Shown here piece by piece: positions 20,843 to 34,300 of a DNA stretch of 64,000 nucleotides. Source of the stretch: Dendrocalamus latiflorus (Eukaryota > Streptophyta > Magnoliopsida > Poales > Poaceae). The DNA lies in assembly GCA_017311315.1 (NCBI GenBank), contig CM029654.1, forward strand, positions 4,657,382-4,721,381. Direction: 5' to 3'. The notes under the pieces were generated by a model. It had not been told where the DNA came from. It saw only the letters and a list, made by a program, of their open reading frames with translations, and did not search any database. Position 1 is the stretch's first letter. Each line of letters opens with the position of its first letter. Both the position numbers and the translations under genes were made by a program.

Positions 20843-22570
20843 TGTTTTTTTTTTAACTTTTATCACACTACCTAATTCTGGACACACCAAAATTAAATTA
20901 TCACGTGTTGTAACCTCCGTACCGCACCTTGTACCTTCAACACGTATCATCTATCTTTGATCTCTATGCACCCCAGCTCGAGGACGATCGTCTCCTCCAG
21001 CATTCTTGACTCTCTGGACCATGATTTTGCACGAAACTATCTCTTGGTTCTCGTCATAGACCACAATCGCTTTCGAGTTACCCCGCAAATGTAAAGACCA
21101 AAGCAACATATTTTTCCAACATAAGTTCTTTCTAACTTAACTGACCTAAGTCCATACACGCGACACGTCTCAAATAATATCAATAAGTAATATTGTCAAT
21201 TATTTGTTATCATAAATATTCTAGATTTAGCCATATGGTTAACACAGTACTGTCAGTTAATTGTTGAGTCGATTTCCTAGAATTTTTAGTCTACCAAATA
21301 AAGATGTGTCCCTTCACACATTTGCTGTTTCTTAACGTCACAGTCTACAAACCTTGCTCGCTTGGGCGGCTTATTTAACACAATGACGTAGATTTGTTCT
21401 GTGTGCTTTTTTTAGAATGTTTCAAATTCGAACTATGTATGAACTTTTTGGTGGTCTGTACATATCTACCTTCATACAGGTACATGTTTCAACTTTTGCA
21501 TTGATCGAAATCTATGGCGTGTGCATTAGAAAGGGCTTCAGTACTTTACCAGATACCTCTTGTTGCATCTTGATGAGGCACATCAGCACATCACCATCTA
21601 AAGTTAGACATGGGGAGTAACTTATCTTGCAAGCTTACAATTTTTTTTCTCTGAAGTTACGAAACGATCTTCTTGCAGTGACACTAACATCTTACCTGAC
21701 GGTAGCTTTGAAAGAATTGTAGTTGCCCCGTGTCAATGAGGAACAATTTATATATCTTTAATTTACAATCCGAGTTATCTTCGCTGTTAGCTAATCTTCT
21801 GCCTTTTCACTATGTTAGTGAAGTGGACTGATTTTCACTTCAGTGATGTTATTCTCAGGGAGTCCCAAAATGCAAGTTATCTTTCCAAACAGATCGTGAG
21901 ATGCAATCGTTTCAGTTGCGATTTTCCGTGGGAGGAAATTTAGATGTGCAATGAAAGTCTGATTACAGTTTTCTGGTTAGGGAGTCACTGCCCATTGCTC
22001 CTGTAGTCTCAAAATAACACATAATTGTAACCAAAGGGTGGATAGAATCATCATGCTGTTCCTTCTAATGTGCAACATATAATTTCCCTTTATTTTCTGT
22101 TCCCTACTGCTTCACTCTCTTGTTGTCTATCATGATTGCATCTGGACGGATTAGCTATGGCTCAGCTCTGTTCATCCCTAATGGAAGAAAATGAAACATT
22201 GCTTTCTCACCATCATTCTACTGATAGTATTTGCTCTGAACATGTGTGTTCTCTTGGTCCTTTCAGCCGGTGTGCTTCACCCTCCGAAGGTGTCTCAACT
22301 CTCAAACGTGACTCCAGGTCAGTACCTGGTTACCTACTCCTGTGGCTATCTATGGTCAGGGCGTTTTTATTCAGAAACAAGCATAGGGATCAATGTACTG
22401 TCTATGGATTAATTGTGAGGTATGGAGCAGCCATTGACGTTGAAGCTGTATAGGCCAGAGCAATACGGTGGCGGTGGTTGGCATGTCCTTCTGAGAGCAG
22501 TCGCAGTCCTTATATGCCAATATTGCTCTTTAGCCAAGATAGGAGTTTTTTTTTTGTAATTTCTTTATTC
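20843..22570. other. intergenic or intronic sequence, no supported gene
   Basis: AT-rich with two short open frames (21417-21620; 22136-22453, overlapped by a frame at 22191-22412 that starts with a hydrophobic segment). None matches a family that I recognise. It may be the continuation of the host locus split by the old Copia. Confidence 0.35.
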
Positions 22571-22629
22571 TGATATGGCCTGCCGTCATGCCGTGCAGGT
22601 ACGTATACTACCGTATACAAAGCTGGGGG

Positions 22630-23480
22630 AGTTCGCCGTCGCTCGCCCCTGCCACGTCGTCCGCGGCGCTCCGTCGGCCGCCGCGTGTCCGCGGGAATCT
22701 TGGTACGGCCGGGTGAGCTTTTTTGCGATAAAGTCCCTGCGCTTTCCGGTAATTGCGTTTACGTCCCTGGTTTTCGCAAAAAGGCCCCTGGATTCTTGCA
22801 AAAAAACCCTGTACATTTTTTTGCTGGGTAGCAGCCCGCGGTTTTATGTAATTACGAACAAGCCCTTATTTCTTCCGAAAAGGCCCTTGATTTTTTTTCC
22901 CGAAAACCCCTGCGCTCTCCTTTTATTGCGAAAAGACCTTTGCTTTTTCCCAGAAAAACCCTACGCTTTCTTTTTCCTACGAATTTTCGTCTCTTTTACT
23001 TCGGTTCACATAATGGCGTGGCGTTGCGCCACGCCTACGTGGCTAGTACGCCGTCAATTACGCCAGGGGGAATGCGCGCGCGGAGGGAGCGGCCACGTCG
23101 GCGTTTTTTCCCCGCGCGAGCGCTCCGTCGGCCGCGTGGCCCAGGGAATTTCGGTACGGCCGGGGGAGGCACTTTCCCTGTGCTTTCCGGAAATTACGTA
23201 GAGGTCTTTTTTCTCGCGAAAAGGTCCCTGGCGGTTTTTTTTTTGCGGCGCTTTTTTCTGAAAACACCCCTCCAATTTGCAAGATAGCGCCCCGCGGTTT
23301 TCTAAATTGCGTACGGGTCCTCGATTTTTTACGAAAACACTCTTTAGCTTTTTCGAAAATGCGTATGTGCCCTCGGTTTTTTTAAAAAACTCCTCACGGA
23401 TCATCGCCTCTTTTACTTCGGTACACACGGTGGCTGGCGCGGCATTGCGTTGCGCCTATGAGGCTAGTTTTTTCTATGTA
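22630..23480. repeat. ~430-bp tandem duplication built of short degenerate repeats
   Basis: Two related blocks. Landmarks occur in both: GCTCCGTCGGCCG (about 22668 and 23121), GGTACGGCCGGG, CTTTCCGG(A/T)AATT, and CTCTTTTACTTCGGT (about 22990 and 23408). Within each block a ~40-bp motif of the type (G)CGAAAAGG.CCCTGG recurs. Open frames here are repeat translation, not genes. Confidence 0.65.
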
Positions 23481-23715
23481 GCGACATGGCTGACGAGCGT
23501 TGTAACATCTGATGGATGGATGGGTATGCTGACACTTGCGCTCCATGTAGAACTTTTGTGAGGAATTCCTGAGTACACGTATAATTCCATGTGCCTAAAC
23601 ACGCTTTTCCAAAGGCTCTTCGGTCAGGATGAAAGGGATATTTCATGCCATGATAATGAAAACTGAAAATGCTCTCTCACCGACCGTTACCAGATCTACT
23701 GTGTGGGGTTGTTGG

Positions 23716-23892
23716 TAGGGATGCAATCTGAGGAGATACTGACGGATATCGCGTATCCTATATTATATTTCATATTTTTTTTCTTGGAGTCAGACGGATT
23801 ATATCGGATATCTATTTTTTCATTCCGTATTCGCTCTATAAGTCTTTGGACGGTCGGTCGGATAGAAATTATTCGCTTATTTTGCATTCCTA
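23716..23892. mobile_element. small hAT-like MITE
   Basis: Ends TAGGGATGCAA and TTGCATTCCTA are inverted with one mismatch and resemble hAT ends. The inside is AT-rich with GGATAT/ATATCC motifs. I cannot see an 8-bp target duplication. Confidence 0.45.
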
Positions 23893-23899
23893 CCTAGGA

Positions 23900-26800
23900 C
23901 ATTGAATAGTTGGAATGCAATCAGAGCGAACATGGAGAGACTAATCGTCGAGATGTCAAAGGAAGAACACTTAATATTTCTCAACTGTTTAGATGCGATA
24001 ATCCGTTTATCTATTATTTTGTTTCTAAGTAAAGTCACAACAGACTTATTCGTATAATTGACATACAGATATATACGGACATATATTACTTATCTTGTAT
24101 CATATTCTATATTATTTTCTCAGTGCAAAGTCAGTTATAAATAGTATCGAATATCTACTTCTTTTTTTTTATTTGTTTCACGAGCCTTTATCGATCGAAC
24201 GGAAATTATCTATTTTATTTGCACTCCAGCTGTTGGAGCTGCACCACCAACAACGAACGAGTACACAAGGATGTGTATGTATAATCTGTCTGCAGGGACC
24301 ACGTGGCACAACATGGTCTACTTTGAACACCATTAGCAGCGATTGGACATCCTTAATGAGACTTGACAATTTGGTTGTTAAGTGTAATACTCTGGTGCTT
24401 AATTCGAGTGTCGACTTGTTTCTTGCACAATGTTGGTTTTGGAGGGCTCAGTTTCTTTTAAAACCTGGTTTCTGGTGAAAAATGGAGATTTTCGTATAGC
24501 TTCTCAACGTGAGTTTCATCTTACATGATGAATCTTCGAGCGCTTAAGCTTTTGATGAATTTAGGACCTGTTTAGTTTTTATTTCATCTTTTAGCTTTTA
24601 GAAATAAAAAGGTATTTGCAACGTGTTGGTTTTTTTGCTTAGCTTCCCCCCCTCTTTTTTCCTTTATATTATCCGAAGAGATATAATAATGTTTTTCTTT
24701 ATTTTTAATTAAATATTTTAGAAAAAAAAACTAACAAGTCGCCGTCACGCTATTTCAGCAAAAAGTAAAAAAAGCACTAGAAAAAAAGCCGAATTAACCG
24801 GACATTAAGTTGAAGCGAAAGCTCCGCAAAACATCTCTAGGCACTCTCCTGGGCTGGTTAACTCCAGACATTCATGGGTAACGTACAACCTACAACGTTA
24901 TCGTTGGAGTAGCGTAGTACTTGTACAACACTGACTTGTGCTGCATACCGTATTTATACACCTGTACGGGAGTGGTACCTATGTCCGTTCTACGGACCAG
25001 CAGGCGTCATGGTAACCGTCTGGGGGCGAATCTCATACCTATGAGTGTAGATTTTAGCCTACAGCTTAGGATTTTTACCAGTGTAAAATTCAGATAAATT
25101 TACCGTATCATCTTTTCTTCAGTCTAGGTAAGTAATTGTCTTCGGTCCTTTCATAATCTAAGGCATGACAAAATTCTCGATGCGCAACTAGTCTAGGTAA
25201 GTAATTGTCTTCAGTCCTTTCACAGTTTAAGCTCTGATCAACTCGGCTTCAACTTCTTGCTTCTGACTTATTTTTCACTATTCATAAGTTTCGTCTTTTT
25301 CTGAACTTTTGGCTTTTTGTTGAGCTTTTTTGCCGGTTCTTTTTTTCCCCGTATTTGTTTGTATTATACGTAATGGGCCAACATATTTTTTTTATTTTTA
25401 ATTTTTTTAAATTTAATTATGCTAAATAAGTCTCTGTCAGCTACGGTGCTTTTTCCAGCCAGCTACAGTGTTTTCAGCCATAGTATGTGGGCCCATGCCA
25501 CTTTGAGCGCTCCAGTTCACCGGCAGCGGCGGGGCAAAACGGTAATTAGCCTCTTTTTGTTTGATCCTTTTGCAGCATACGCCAATTCTCCGATTTGATT
25601 CGCACGGTGACCGGAGCCGGCCGGTGGTCACCGACAGCCCGACAGCTTCTTCCGGTTGCCCCGAACCGGACGCGCTTTGGTCGCATCGGAGTCCGGTTTC
25701 CTCCCTTTATAAATGAGCAAAAAGGTGAAAGAAAAAAAAAAGAAAAGGAAAAGGGCTTCCTTTTTGTTTTTCTTTCGCACTAGTGTGAAGAACATGTTCT
25801 TCCTTTTCTTTTGGTGAAATAACTGGGACGGCCCGATTTGTTTGTTCTTTGTTTGGTGCCAATGGAGCACGCAATATGTGCGATAGGTACTGGAGCGGAG
25901 CACAAGGGTAACATGGAACGTGTTGGCCAGCCTAGAGTGGAGAGAGAAGCCCTGGCATGTACATGTGGAGCACTGGTCTCGGAGGAAATGCGAGGTACCG
26001 GTTCGTTTCGGTTTCAGCTTCCGGCTTATTTTTTACTATTTATAAATTTCGTCTTTTTCTGAACTTTTGTCTTTTCTTTAAGCTTTGTTGCCGGTTCTTT
26101 TTTTTTCTCGTATTCGTTTGTGTTGTCTGTGATGAGCTAGCATATTTTTTTCTTCTATTTTTAAATTTTTTTAAAATTTAATTACACCAAATAAGTCACC
26201 TTCAGCTACAGTGAAATTTCAGCCGCTACAGTACAATTTTAGCCATAAATCACAGCTTTTCAGTCCAACCGAACAGGACCCACTCCCGTGTATATTTCAC
26301 ATGCAACATCGCATAGAGTAAATGTACTAGCAAGTAGCAAAACATTGCAAGGATCCAGATTGTCGGGTCATTTTGTCAACGCCGTAGCTTATCGTGAACG
26401 TGTACAAAATGTGTCCTGCTCCGTGAGGCGACGACTAAACAAAATCGTCTTCTTTCGGGTGGTAGATTGTCGCAGGTAATTTGGTGAGCACGTACGATTG
26501 GAAGGGAATGGATGCGTTATTTTCGGCTACGATTAAGGCGGATACCTTTTGGTTCTAGAGTGTTTATGTAAACGAAATGAATGTTAATAATCTGCTTAGA
26601 AAAGACTATCTTAGTAAGTTATCTCAAAACAGCGATAGAAAAACTGTTTCGTTTATTTGTTCGAGAAAAGACATACGATGAAAAAGAATGGAGCCAATAT
26701 CTTTCGGCTGGTGCGTAAATCAGAAAAAAAAGTATAAAAGACTGATGCACATATTCGGTGCATGAATGAGTGTGGAAGGATTAAGGGGAAAAAAATAGCA

Positions 26801-27670
26801 CGATGCGGCTAAGAAAATATAGGAGCAGAATAAAGGGTCAAAGGAACATTTAAAAGAGAATGGTGATCACTAAAGGTGAAAAGAAAGTAGTTTAGGACCC
26901 ACTTCAAATTAGCAATATCTTCCTTGTCCGTTTATGGTTATTAACTATGTAATCTCAAGGTCGATCACTTCATATGGTTCAAATACATATATCACTTCTG
27001 TTGATGTGAATAATGTGTTGAAGAATTTGCAGATAAAGATAAAATTATGGTTCTTTCCTTCCCAATTATATGAGCGAGAATAATCAGGTGATAAATCAGC
27101 CACCATAAAATGTTCCTAAATTAAAAATGGAAAATACAAGAGTAACACAATTAAAATAGGCATTGATAATGTTATAATAAGAACAGTTGTGCCACGAAAA
27201 TTAGGAAAACAATATAGAAAGGTTTCAAAAATAAACTACAAATAAAGGAGAGAAGAGAAAAGGAGATGCGACAAAAAAAAACAAAAACAAAAACAAAAAT
27301 GCGCACATCTATAAAAGAAATGGAAATATACTATTTTATTGTTGCTGCATCTCAGATCTTAATAGCTGCTTGTAGCAGATCCACCACAGCTAGAATCTCA
27401 AACTACCGCTACAGCAGTAATATACTCCTAATAAACCTGGAAATACGCGACAGGAAACTCCATTTAATTTCATGCCATGAGTAGAAATACATATCCGACA
27501 AAGTCTCACATGACATTCATACCTCATCATGTGAAACTGCAAAAAGAAGAAGAAAAAACTCCTCCCAAAGAAGAAGAAAGAAAGAAAGAGAAGAAAAGAA
27601 AAGCACACAGAAAAAGTCATGCTTGAATCACATGAATTTCACAATAGTTTTGCATAAAAGAAGTTAATTT
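23900..27670. other. AT-rich intergenic region with short duplications
   Basis: No supported gene. A 69-bp direct duplication starts at 25121 and 25190 (AGTCTAGGTAAGTAATTGTC). A ~240-bp direct repeat occurs at about 25245-25480 and 26012-26245 (shared TTCGTCTTTTTCTGAACTTT, GCCGGTTCTTTTTTT, TCAGCTAC.GTG), probably two related MITE copies. Confidence 0.5.
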
Positions 27671-27674
27671 AGGT

Positions 27675-27990
27675 TCTATTCATATTGATTTCTGTTTATG
27701 TCTTTTACTTAGAAAAGCTAAAAGTAAATACAAACATTCGGCTTCTTCACTCCTCTCGCTCTAAGGATAAGGTAGGGGATACAGGTGCATCATACACCTC
27801 ACTTCTCTTACTTCCGTTGCATGCACGTATTTTTCCTCTACTTTTTCACTGCCCCCCTCTCTTTCTAAAAGCTATTTCTTTCAATTATTACTATTTATTT
27901 TTAACCAAAAATCATGAGTCACAGCTAATAGTCATGGGCAAAAGTCTATACAAACACTCTCTCACATGGGAATCAAAAGCCTAAAATAAA
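27675..27990. repeat. MITE-like repeat, copy a (upstream of the gar2-like gene)
   Basis: Shares order and sequence with 35115-35410: CTCTCGCTCTAAGGATAAG, then CTACTTTTTCAC/TACATCACTTG, then ACTATTTATTTT..AA and GTCACAG.TA. The boundaries are uncertain. 28000-28300 is AT-rich without features. Confidence 0.5.
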
Positions 27991-28427
27991 AAAATAAAGG
28001 TTTGTTCGAAACATAGAAATTTAAAAATTTCTGTAAGAATTACGTTACATCTTACAAAGTTTATACGAAATTTCAGTAAAATTATCGCGTTCAAATATAG
28101 GGCGGGTTTAGAAGGACTTCAGTTTTTAGCTATGCCATTTACTACAGTAACTCGTTTTTAAACAGTGTGTTTTTTAAGGAGAGGTCTATAGGTAAACTGT
28201 AATACAAACTATACTGAATTTAGCTGTATCGATCAAAATTATATATAATTACTTTTTATATATACTACCTCTTATCAATAATACAGAATTTAAAAAATTT
28301 AGCCGCGAAACGTAGCACAAAATGACCACTACACCACTAGCCGGTTGCCACCGTCCCTCGACCTCACCAAGCGGTGAGCGGACTCGGCCGAGTCGGATGC
28401 CTCTCGAGCGAAAAGAAAACACACTTG

Positions 28428-28765
28428 GTCGATATAAGCAGCAACTCTCCACACGACCCACTCTCCACGAAGACCACTTCGCCCACCTCTCCGCACCGGC
28501 AGCGCCAGTAGAGCCACGAGCCAAGCACGTCACGCTTGCCGTGGGCGTGCGTCGCCTCCCGCGCCGACGGCCGCGCGGCCACACGCGGGAACCCCCAGCA
28601 AGCAAGCTGAAGCTGCGAAACCGCGGATTGCTACTGCTCTGGAAAGAAATCTAAGCGCCTAATTCCTCTCCCGCTCCGCATTGAATCGCGCGGCTGGCTC
28701 TCGCCTGGAACACCACGCCGGCGTGGTTGCTACTGCTGTCTGCGCTCGTGCACGTGCAAGAGGCG
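28428..28765 (+). promoter_or_regulatory. probable promoter and 5' untranslated exon of the gar2-like gene
   Basis: A TATA-like GATATAAG at 28430 sits before a GC-rich, CT-rich leader. It is followed by AAGAGGCG|GTGAGC, a good splice donor (exon end 28765). The matching acceptor is probably CTCCAG at 31265, 35 bp before the start codon, giving a 2.5-kb 5'-UTR intron. Confidence 0.5.
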
Positions 28766-30018
28766 GTGAGCTCTTCTCTTCTCTTCTTCTCTTCTACCGC
28801 TCTGCTCTCCCGAGCCTTGGAATCTTGCTGTGCGAAGCCTCCGCCGGATCTCTGGGGGGATTCGTGAGCGGCGTGGTTCGTGGTTTGTTGCTTTCTGCGC
28901 TGGATTTGATCTTTTTCTTAATGTATTTCTTGTTGTGGCTTCTTGATTTCTCGGGGTGGTTTCGTTTGCAGTTCCACTGCCCTGTTAGTGACTGGGATCT
29001 TTGATTGAGCACAGCAGCATTGATTAGTTTGTCTCCCGATAGTCCTCGGGTTTTCGTGATGAATTGTCACTTGGGATGTCGATTACGTCCGATTGATGGT
29101 AGCTTGTGAATTGTGATCCACATTTGTGAGTTCTGCCGACTCACCGCTACCAGGAGAACTTGGTTTGTCGACACTGCGCTCATTTTTTCTTGCCATCGAC
29201 GACAAGCTTTTCTTGTATCACGAGCGAGTCGGTTGCAGATTAGGAATCTCGGAGTGGCTGTGTGGTTTGATTGGTGATGGTTTGCCATCCGCATTTATGA
29301 AGGAATTTCTTCTTTTAAGGTGTTCTTTTCCATGTTATTGATCAGTGAATTGACCATTTGCTGCAGTTATGGGAAGTCCTGCGCCTTCCTAACTAGTTGT
29401 TTCTGCTGATTATTGGTAATTCTGGGCAATGTTTAAGATTTGCTAATTAGTGTAAATTTTCTGTTTTCGGGACCTCCTCTCCTACTCCAGTTACCTGCGC
29501 ATGCAAAGAAGTTTAGTGGCCTACTTTTTGATCTTTGCCGGGAATTTAATTTACTTTGATATATGGTATTTGCTACCATGGTTCCTAGTATCAGGAAGTA
29601 GCAATTTCGATTTATATTCATTGTAAATCTGCAGAATGAATGAACTGGCCATTCCGGCACTGTAAACAGTTATGGACTTGTTTCTAACTTGGATCTCCAA
29701 GGTAGAGTTACCACCCAATATAGCTTTGTGGGTTCACGGTGACAACCTTGATCGACTTGGTCATCGACTTGGTCAATTACATAAGATAGATGGGACGCTC
29801 AAGGACTCTTATCAGTTATCAGTGGAGTCCTTTGGCACCTTGATTTCAACATCACATCCTAAAGTTGAAGGTCCAAAGGATTCAATTGTATGGAAATGAG
29901 CTTGGTGCTTGATTTGGGTTCAGAAAGTTGTATCTTCACTGGTATCAGGATTAGACAGCATACTTTGAAGGATTACTGCCTATCCCATATAAATAATCAC
30001 TCCATACAGAATATGTAT

Positions 30019-31025
30019 TGTTACAGCCTTTACAACTGCTTCTAGGACCTTACGACTACTTTGTAGCTGTTACGACCACCTCCTGTAGCCGTACGACCAC
30101 GTTGAAGAGGCTACGACTACCTCCTGTGTTGTTACGACCACTCTGTTGGTTCACTGACCACGCTACGTTGTGACCCCTTCGATCACTCCTCGTTGCTCCG
30201 ACCACGTAGTCGTAACTTCAGCAGAAGTTACGACCACGTTCACTGCCTCTTCGTTGCACTTCCTTCGACCACGGTCGATCACCATAGTCGTAATCCGATT
30301 ACGATCACGCTATGATTCTGTCGACTGCTGTTGTTGTAATCCTTACGGCCACGTCTTCCTGCTGCATGACCGTGATTGTAACTCCTTTATGATCATGTCT
30401 TCAGCATCTGCGGACACCTCCACTCTCTTTGCCGTCGTGGTTGTAACTCCGTTTACGACCACATCCTTTGCTATGTGATCATGGTCGTAACTCCTTTACG
30501 ATCACGTCAGCTGCTCCTGCGGACATCTCCGCTCGATCGCTGTGGTCATAACTCCTTTATGACCACGTCTGCGATCCTCTGCTCGCCGTTGTGATCATGC
30601 CGGCTGCCCTCTGCTCTGCGATAACGCCGACTACTTGCGACCACACCGGTCGTCTTCTTTTCTGCGATCTCCTCGACCGTCTGCGACCATACCGGTCGTC
30701 TTCTTCTCTGCAATCCTCCTCGACCGCCTGTGACCACACCGGTTGCCCTCTACTCGACACCTCCTCTCGACTACATCGTCTCAACTCAGTGCTCTGCTCT
30801 CGGTACAATGGCTCTGCCTTTTATACCTGACTCTTTGACTACGACTCCGAGAAGGACTCGAAGTCTGACTTGCACTGGGACTCGACACCGGCTCGGATAC
30901 AACGTCGTACTCGACTACGACCACAACAGCTAACTCGAACTCCGACTACGATAGAGTCGTACTCGTACACGGACTCGACTATGACGAGTACAACTTCTAC
31001 GACTAGAAACAAGATTATTCTAACA
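30019..31025. mobile_element. solo LTR in the 5'-UTR intron, made of short repeats
   Basis: The segment begins TGTTACAGCC and ends TTCTAACA, so it has TGTTA...TAACA ends. It is flanked by perfect 5-bp duplications TGTAT (30014-30018 and 31026-31030). The length is 1,007 bp and no internal retroelement sequence is adjacent. About 900 bp consist of degenerate repeats of a (GT)TACGACCAC(G) motif in both orientations, so open frames here are artefacts. Which retroelement family it came from is not visible. Confidence 0.85.
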
Positions 31026-31300
31026 TGTATTAATAAGTTTTTTCTTTGGGTGGTAACCCTGAGCATGCTGGAAATTTTTCTGTTCATTTTTCATTCTTTT
31101 TCAGTGGATTTTTTTTGTATCTCCTTTTTCTGCTGGGTGCTGACATTGATGTTTTCCTCAGTGTCATCAGCGTTGGATCTTATTTAGTCATGCTTGGTTT
31201 TGCTAAGTTGACCAGCTTGTAAGTTGCTAGAACAATTTAATTATCTGTGCTTATGATTTCTCCAGGCATCAAGTTTCTAATAAACTAGAAGTATTCCGAA

Positions 31301-34300
31301 ATGGGTGCCAGAGAGAATGGGGAAGTGAGAGATGAGAAGGGAGTTGGATCAGATTATGAACCGGCTAGAGATTCTCTTTCATCACAAGGTGAGGTTCATG
31401 GTAATGAAGATGTTAAACTGAAAAGAGTTTCAGGTGTTCCAAAGAAGCTCATGAAAAAAGAAACAAAAGAAAATAGCCCCCGCATGGCCAAAAGCAATGC
31501 CAGCCGGCAAGTTCAAAACAAGCTGCAACATAAAGCATCAAACGACATTCAGAACAAATCTCAGAAACCTAGGAAAGCAGTTAATGCTGCTAAATCTGCT
31601 GAAGTTAGAAAACCAGACATTGTAAGAGTTCCTTCTCACCCTCCATCGGAATTGTCTGAGGAAACAGATGATATAGTTAGTGAGGCTGGAACCACTGATG
31701 ATAAAGGCAACGAAGAGGCCAAAGAGATTGATGTTTTAGATGAAGCTCCACGTTGTGACCAGAGTACTGGTACTGATGATGAAATTGCTGATATTGAAGA
31801 AAAGATAGTAGATGATGACAAATCAGTTATATATCAAAGGAATGAGGAATTAGAGTCAAAAGTTGACAAGTTGGAACAGGAACTTCGTGAAGTTGCTGCA
31901 CTTGAAGTTTCTCTGTACTCTGTAGTGCCTGAGCATGGAAGTTCAGCACATAAGTTGCATACCCCAGCTCGGCGTCTTTCTAGGCTGTTTACTCATGCAT
32001 CCAAGTTTTGGTCCTCAGATAAGAGAGCTTCAGTAGCAAAAAACACTGTTTCTGGCCTTGTGCTTGTTGCGAAGTCATGTAGTAATGATGCTTCAAGGTA
32101 AAATCTGGCTATCCTTTTGTCAGTTTTAACTTCAACATATGACATAAGAATCAAATTCCTTCCATTAACAATCTACTCTTGATGTAGGTTGACATTCTGG
32201 CTGTCCAATACAGTTGTTCTCAGGGAGATAATTGCACAAACTTTTGGCATCTCACGTCAATCGACCCCAACCATGACGACTATCAACATGAATGGTGGTG
32301 CAAAAAAGCTTGATGGGAAATCCATGCCAATGCTATGGAAAAACAGCACCAACGGCAAGGAAACTGAACTTGCTGTCATGCACATACCAGATGATTGGCA
32401 GGAAACAAGCACACTTTTAGCTGCATTAGAGAAGGTTGAATCTTGGATATTTTCTCGAATTGTCGAGACAGTGTGGTGGCAGGTAAAAGTTTGCTTAAGT
32501 CTATATGTTCTTGTTGACCTTCCATGAAACTGAGCATCCCTTGCTCCAAACTGCTCCATGCAGTCCTAGTTCAGTGTTTCACTAAGAAATACTTTGCAGT
32601 GATTCCCTTACAGCCCTACTCCTCTGAATATGCCTGATTTCTCCAGGCTGTGAATTTTCTGAAGAATGTTTCTTTTCCAGGCACTAACTCCTCACATGCA
32701 AACCCCGGTGGAAGGTTCATCAACCCCAAAGGCTGGGAGAGTGCTAGGTCCTGCTTTGGGTGATCAGCAGCAAGGCACCTTTTCTGTTAACCTGTGGAAG
32801 GCTGCATTTCACGATGCATTCAGCAGAATCTGCCCCCTTCGTGCTGGTGGACATGAGTGTGGCTGCTTACCAGTATTGGCAAAATTGGTATTCTTTTAGG
32901 GAAATTTTACCATCCTTGAGGGGGAAGAGGTACCAAATTAGAGCCGTTGATCACACTGATCGGACGGCTGAGATTTGGCAGTACCTAGTGGTACCGGACG
33001 CGAGGTACCAAGAGGTACCAAATTTTGAGCCGTTGATCACACTGATTGAACGGCTGGATCTAATTTGGTACCTCTTGGTACCTCCTCAAGGATAGGAAAA
33101 CTGCTCATTCTTTTACATCCTTAGTTCGAAAAGTATGCATCTTTTGTTATTGACAATATATTTCTGTATTTCATGTGTTCTGCTATTATCAGGTGATGGA
33201 ACAATGTGTAGCCCGCTTGGATGTTGCAATGTTTAATGCCATTTTTCGTGAATCAGCCAGTGAGATACCAACTGATCCTATATCTGACCCAATTGTTGAT
33301 CTAAAAGTCCTGCCAAGTCCAGCCGGTGATCTAAGCTTTGGGTCAGGCGCGCAGCTGAAGAACTCTGTATGCACCTGATTCACTACTTTTTTTAAGTCAT
33401 CATGAAATAGTTTTTCTTTCTATTTTTTTATGAAGTTGTTTGTCAGGACAATGCTTGCATGGGAAACTAAATTATTGTGCATTAGCTAGATTATGAATGT
33501 GTTACTGACTTGCCATTGCACCCCAAAAAACTAATTTATATGAAATAAATGCCTATGCAGATTGGAAATTGGTCGAGATGGTTGACAGATAACCTTGGTA
33601 TTGATGCTGATGACTCTGAGGAGGATGGTATTGACATAGGAAATGATGACTATGAAAGAAGAGGTGCAGCTGAATCGAAGTCTTTTCAACTGCTCAATGA
33701 ATTGAGTGATCTCCTGATGCTCCCAAAGGATATGCTTCTCGAAAAATCTATCAGGAAAGAGGTCAGTGTTCACACATAGCTCCTGACTATTTTTTTTAAG
33801 AACACGCAGTAGACCTGCGCATCATTGAGTTAAGGGAAAGAAAAGAACAACAAAGAGATGTATTGTACAAAGAACAACAGCCATACAGCCAACAACACCT
33901 TTGGCTAACAACAACACACAGAGACTAGCGAAATGAGAGAACAACTTCCCAAGACAGCACCCAAAGCTAGTGAGGCAAGCTGCTAATGCCCCTGACACCC
34001 GCTAATCTCCAAAATTCGCAGTCCTCTTTAATTTCTTTAACGACTAAGGAAACATTCTTATGAGCATTCCTGAAGATTTTGGCATTCCTTTCAATCCATG
34101 TATGCCTGAGAGTAAGAATTGTAATGGAGTTACACCCATTAAACTCCCTTGAACGCAGGCGATTTCTCAGCAACAACCTCCAATCCATATATGCCTGACG
34201 AATTATTGTACTGTTTTCTCTTTTATCTAACCATCAATTGAGCTGTGGTAAAGATTTTGATCTCTCTATCAGGTCTGCCCTTCTATTGGCCTTCCATTAG

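Noticed and set aside
22136..22453. A 105-codon frame with a nested frame starting with a hydrophobic segment.
   Set aside because: No family match, weak context, and surrounding AT-rich non-coding sequence; kept only as an unassigned region.
30170..30933. Frames inside 30019-31025, first taken for a Ser/Thr/Arg-rich gene.
   Set aside because: The region is a solo LTR of short repeats with a perfect 5-bp duplication.
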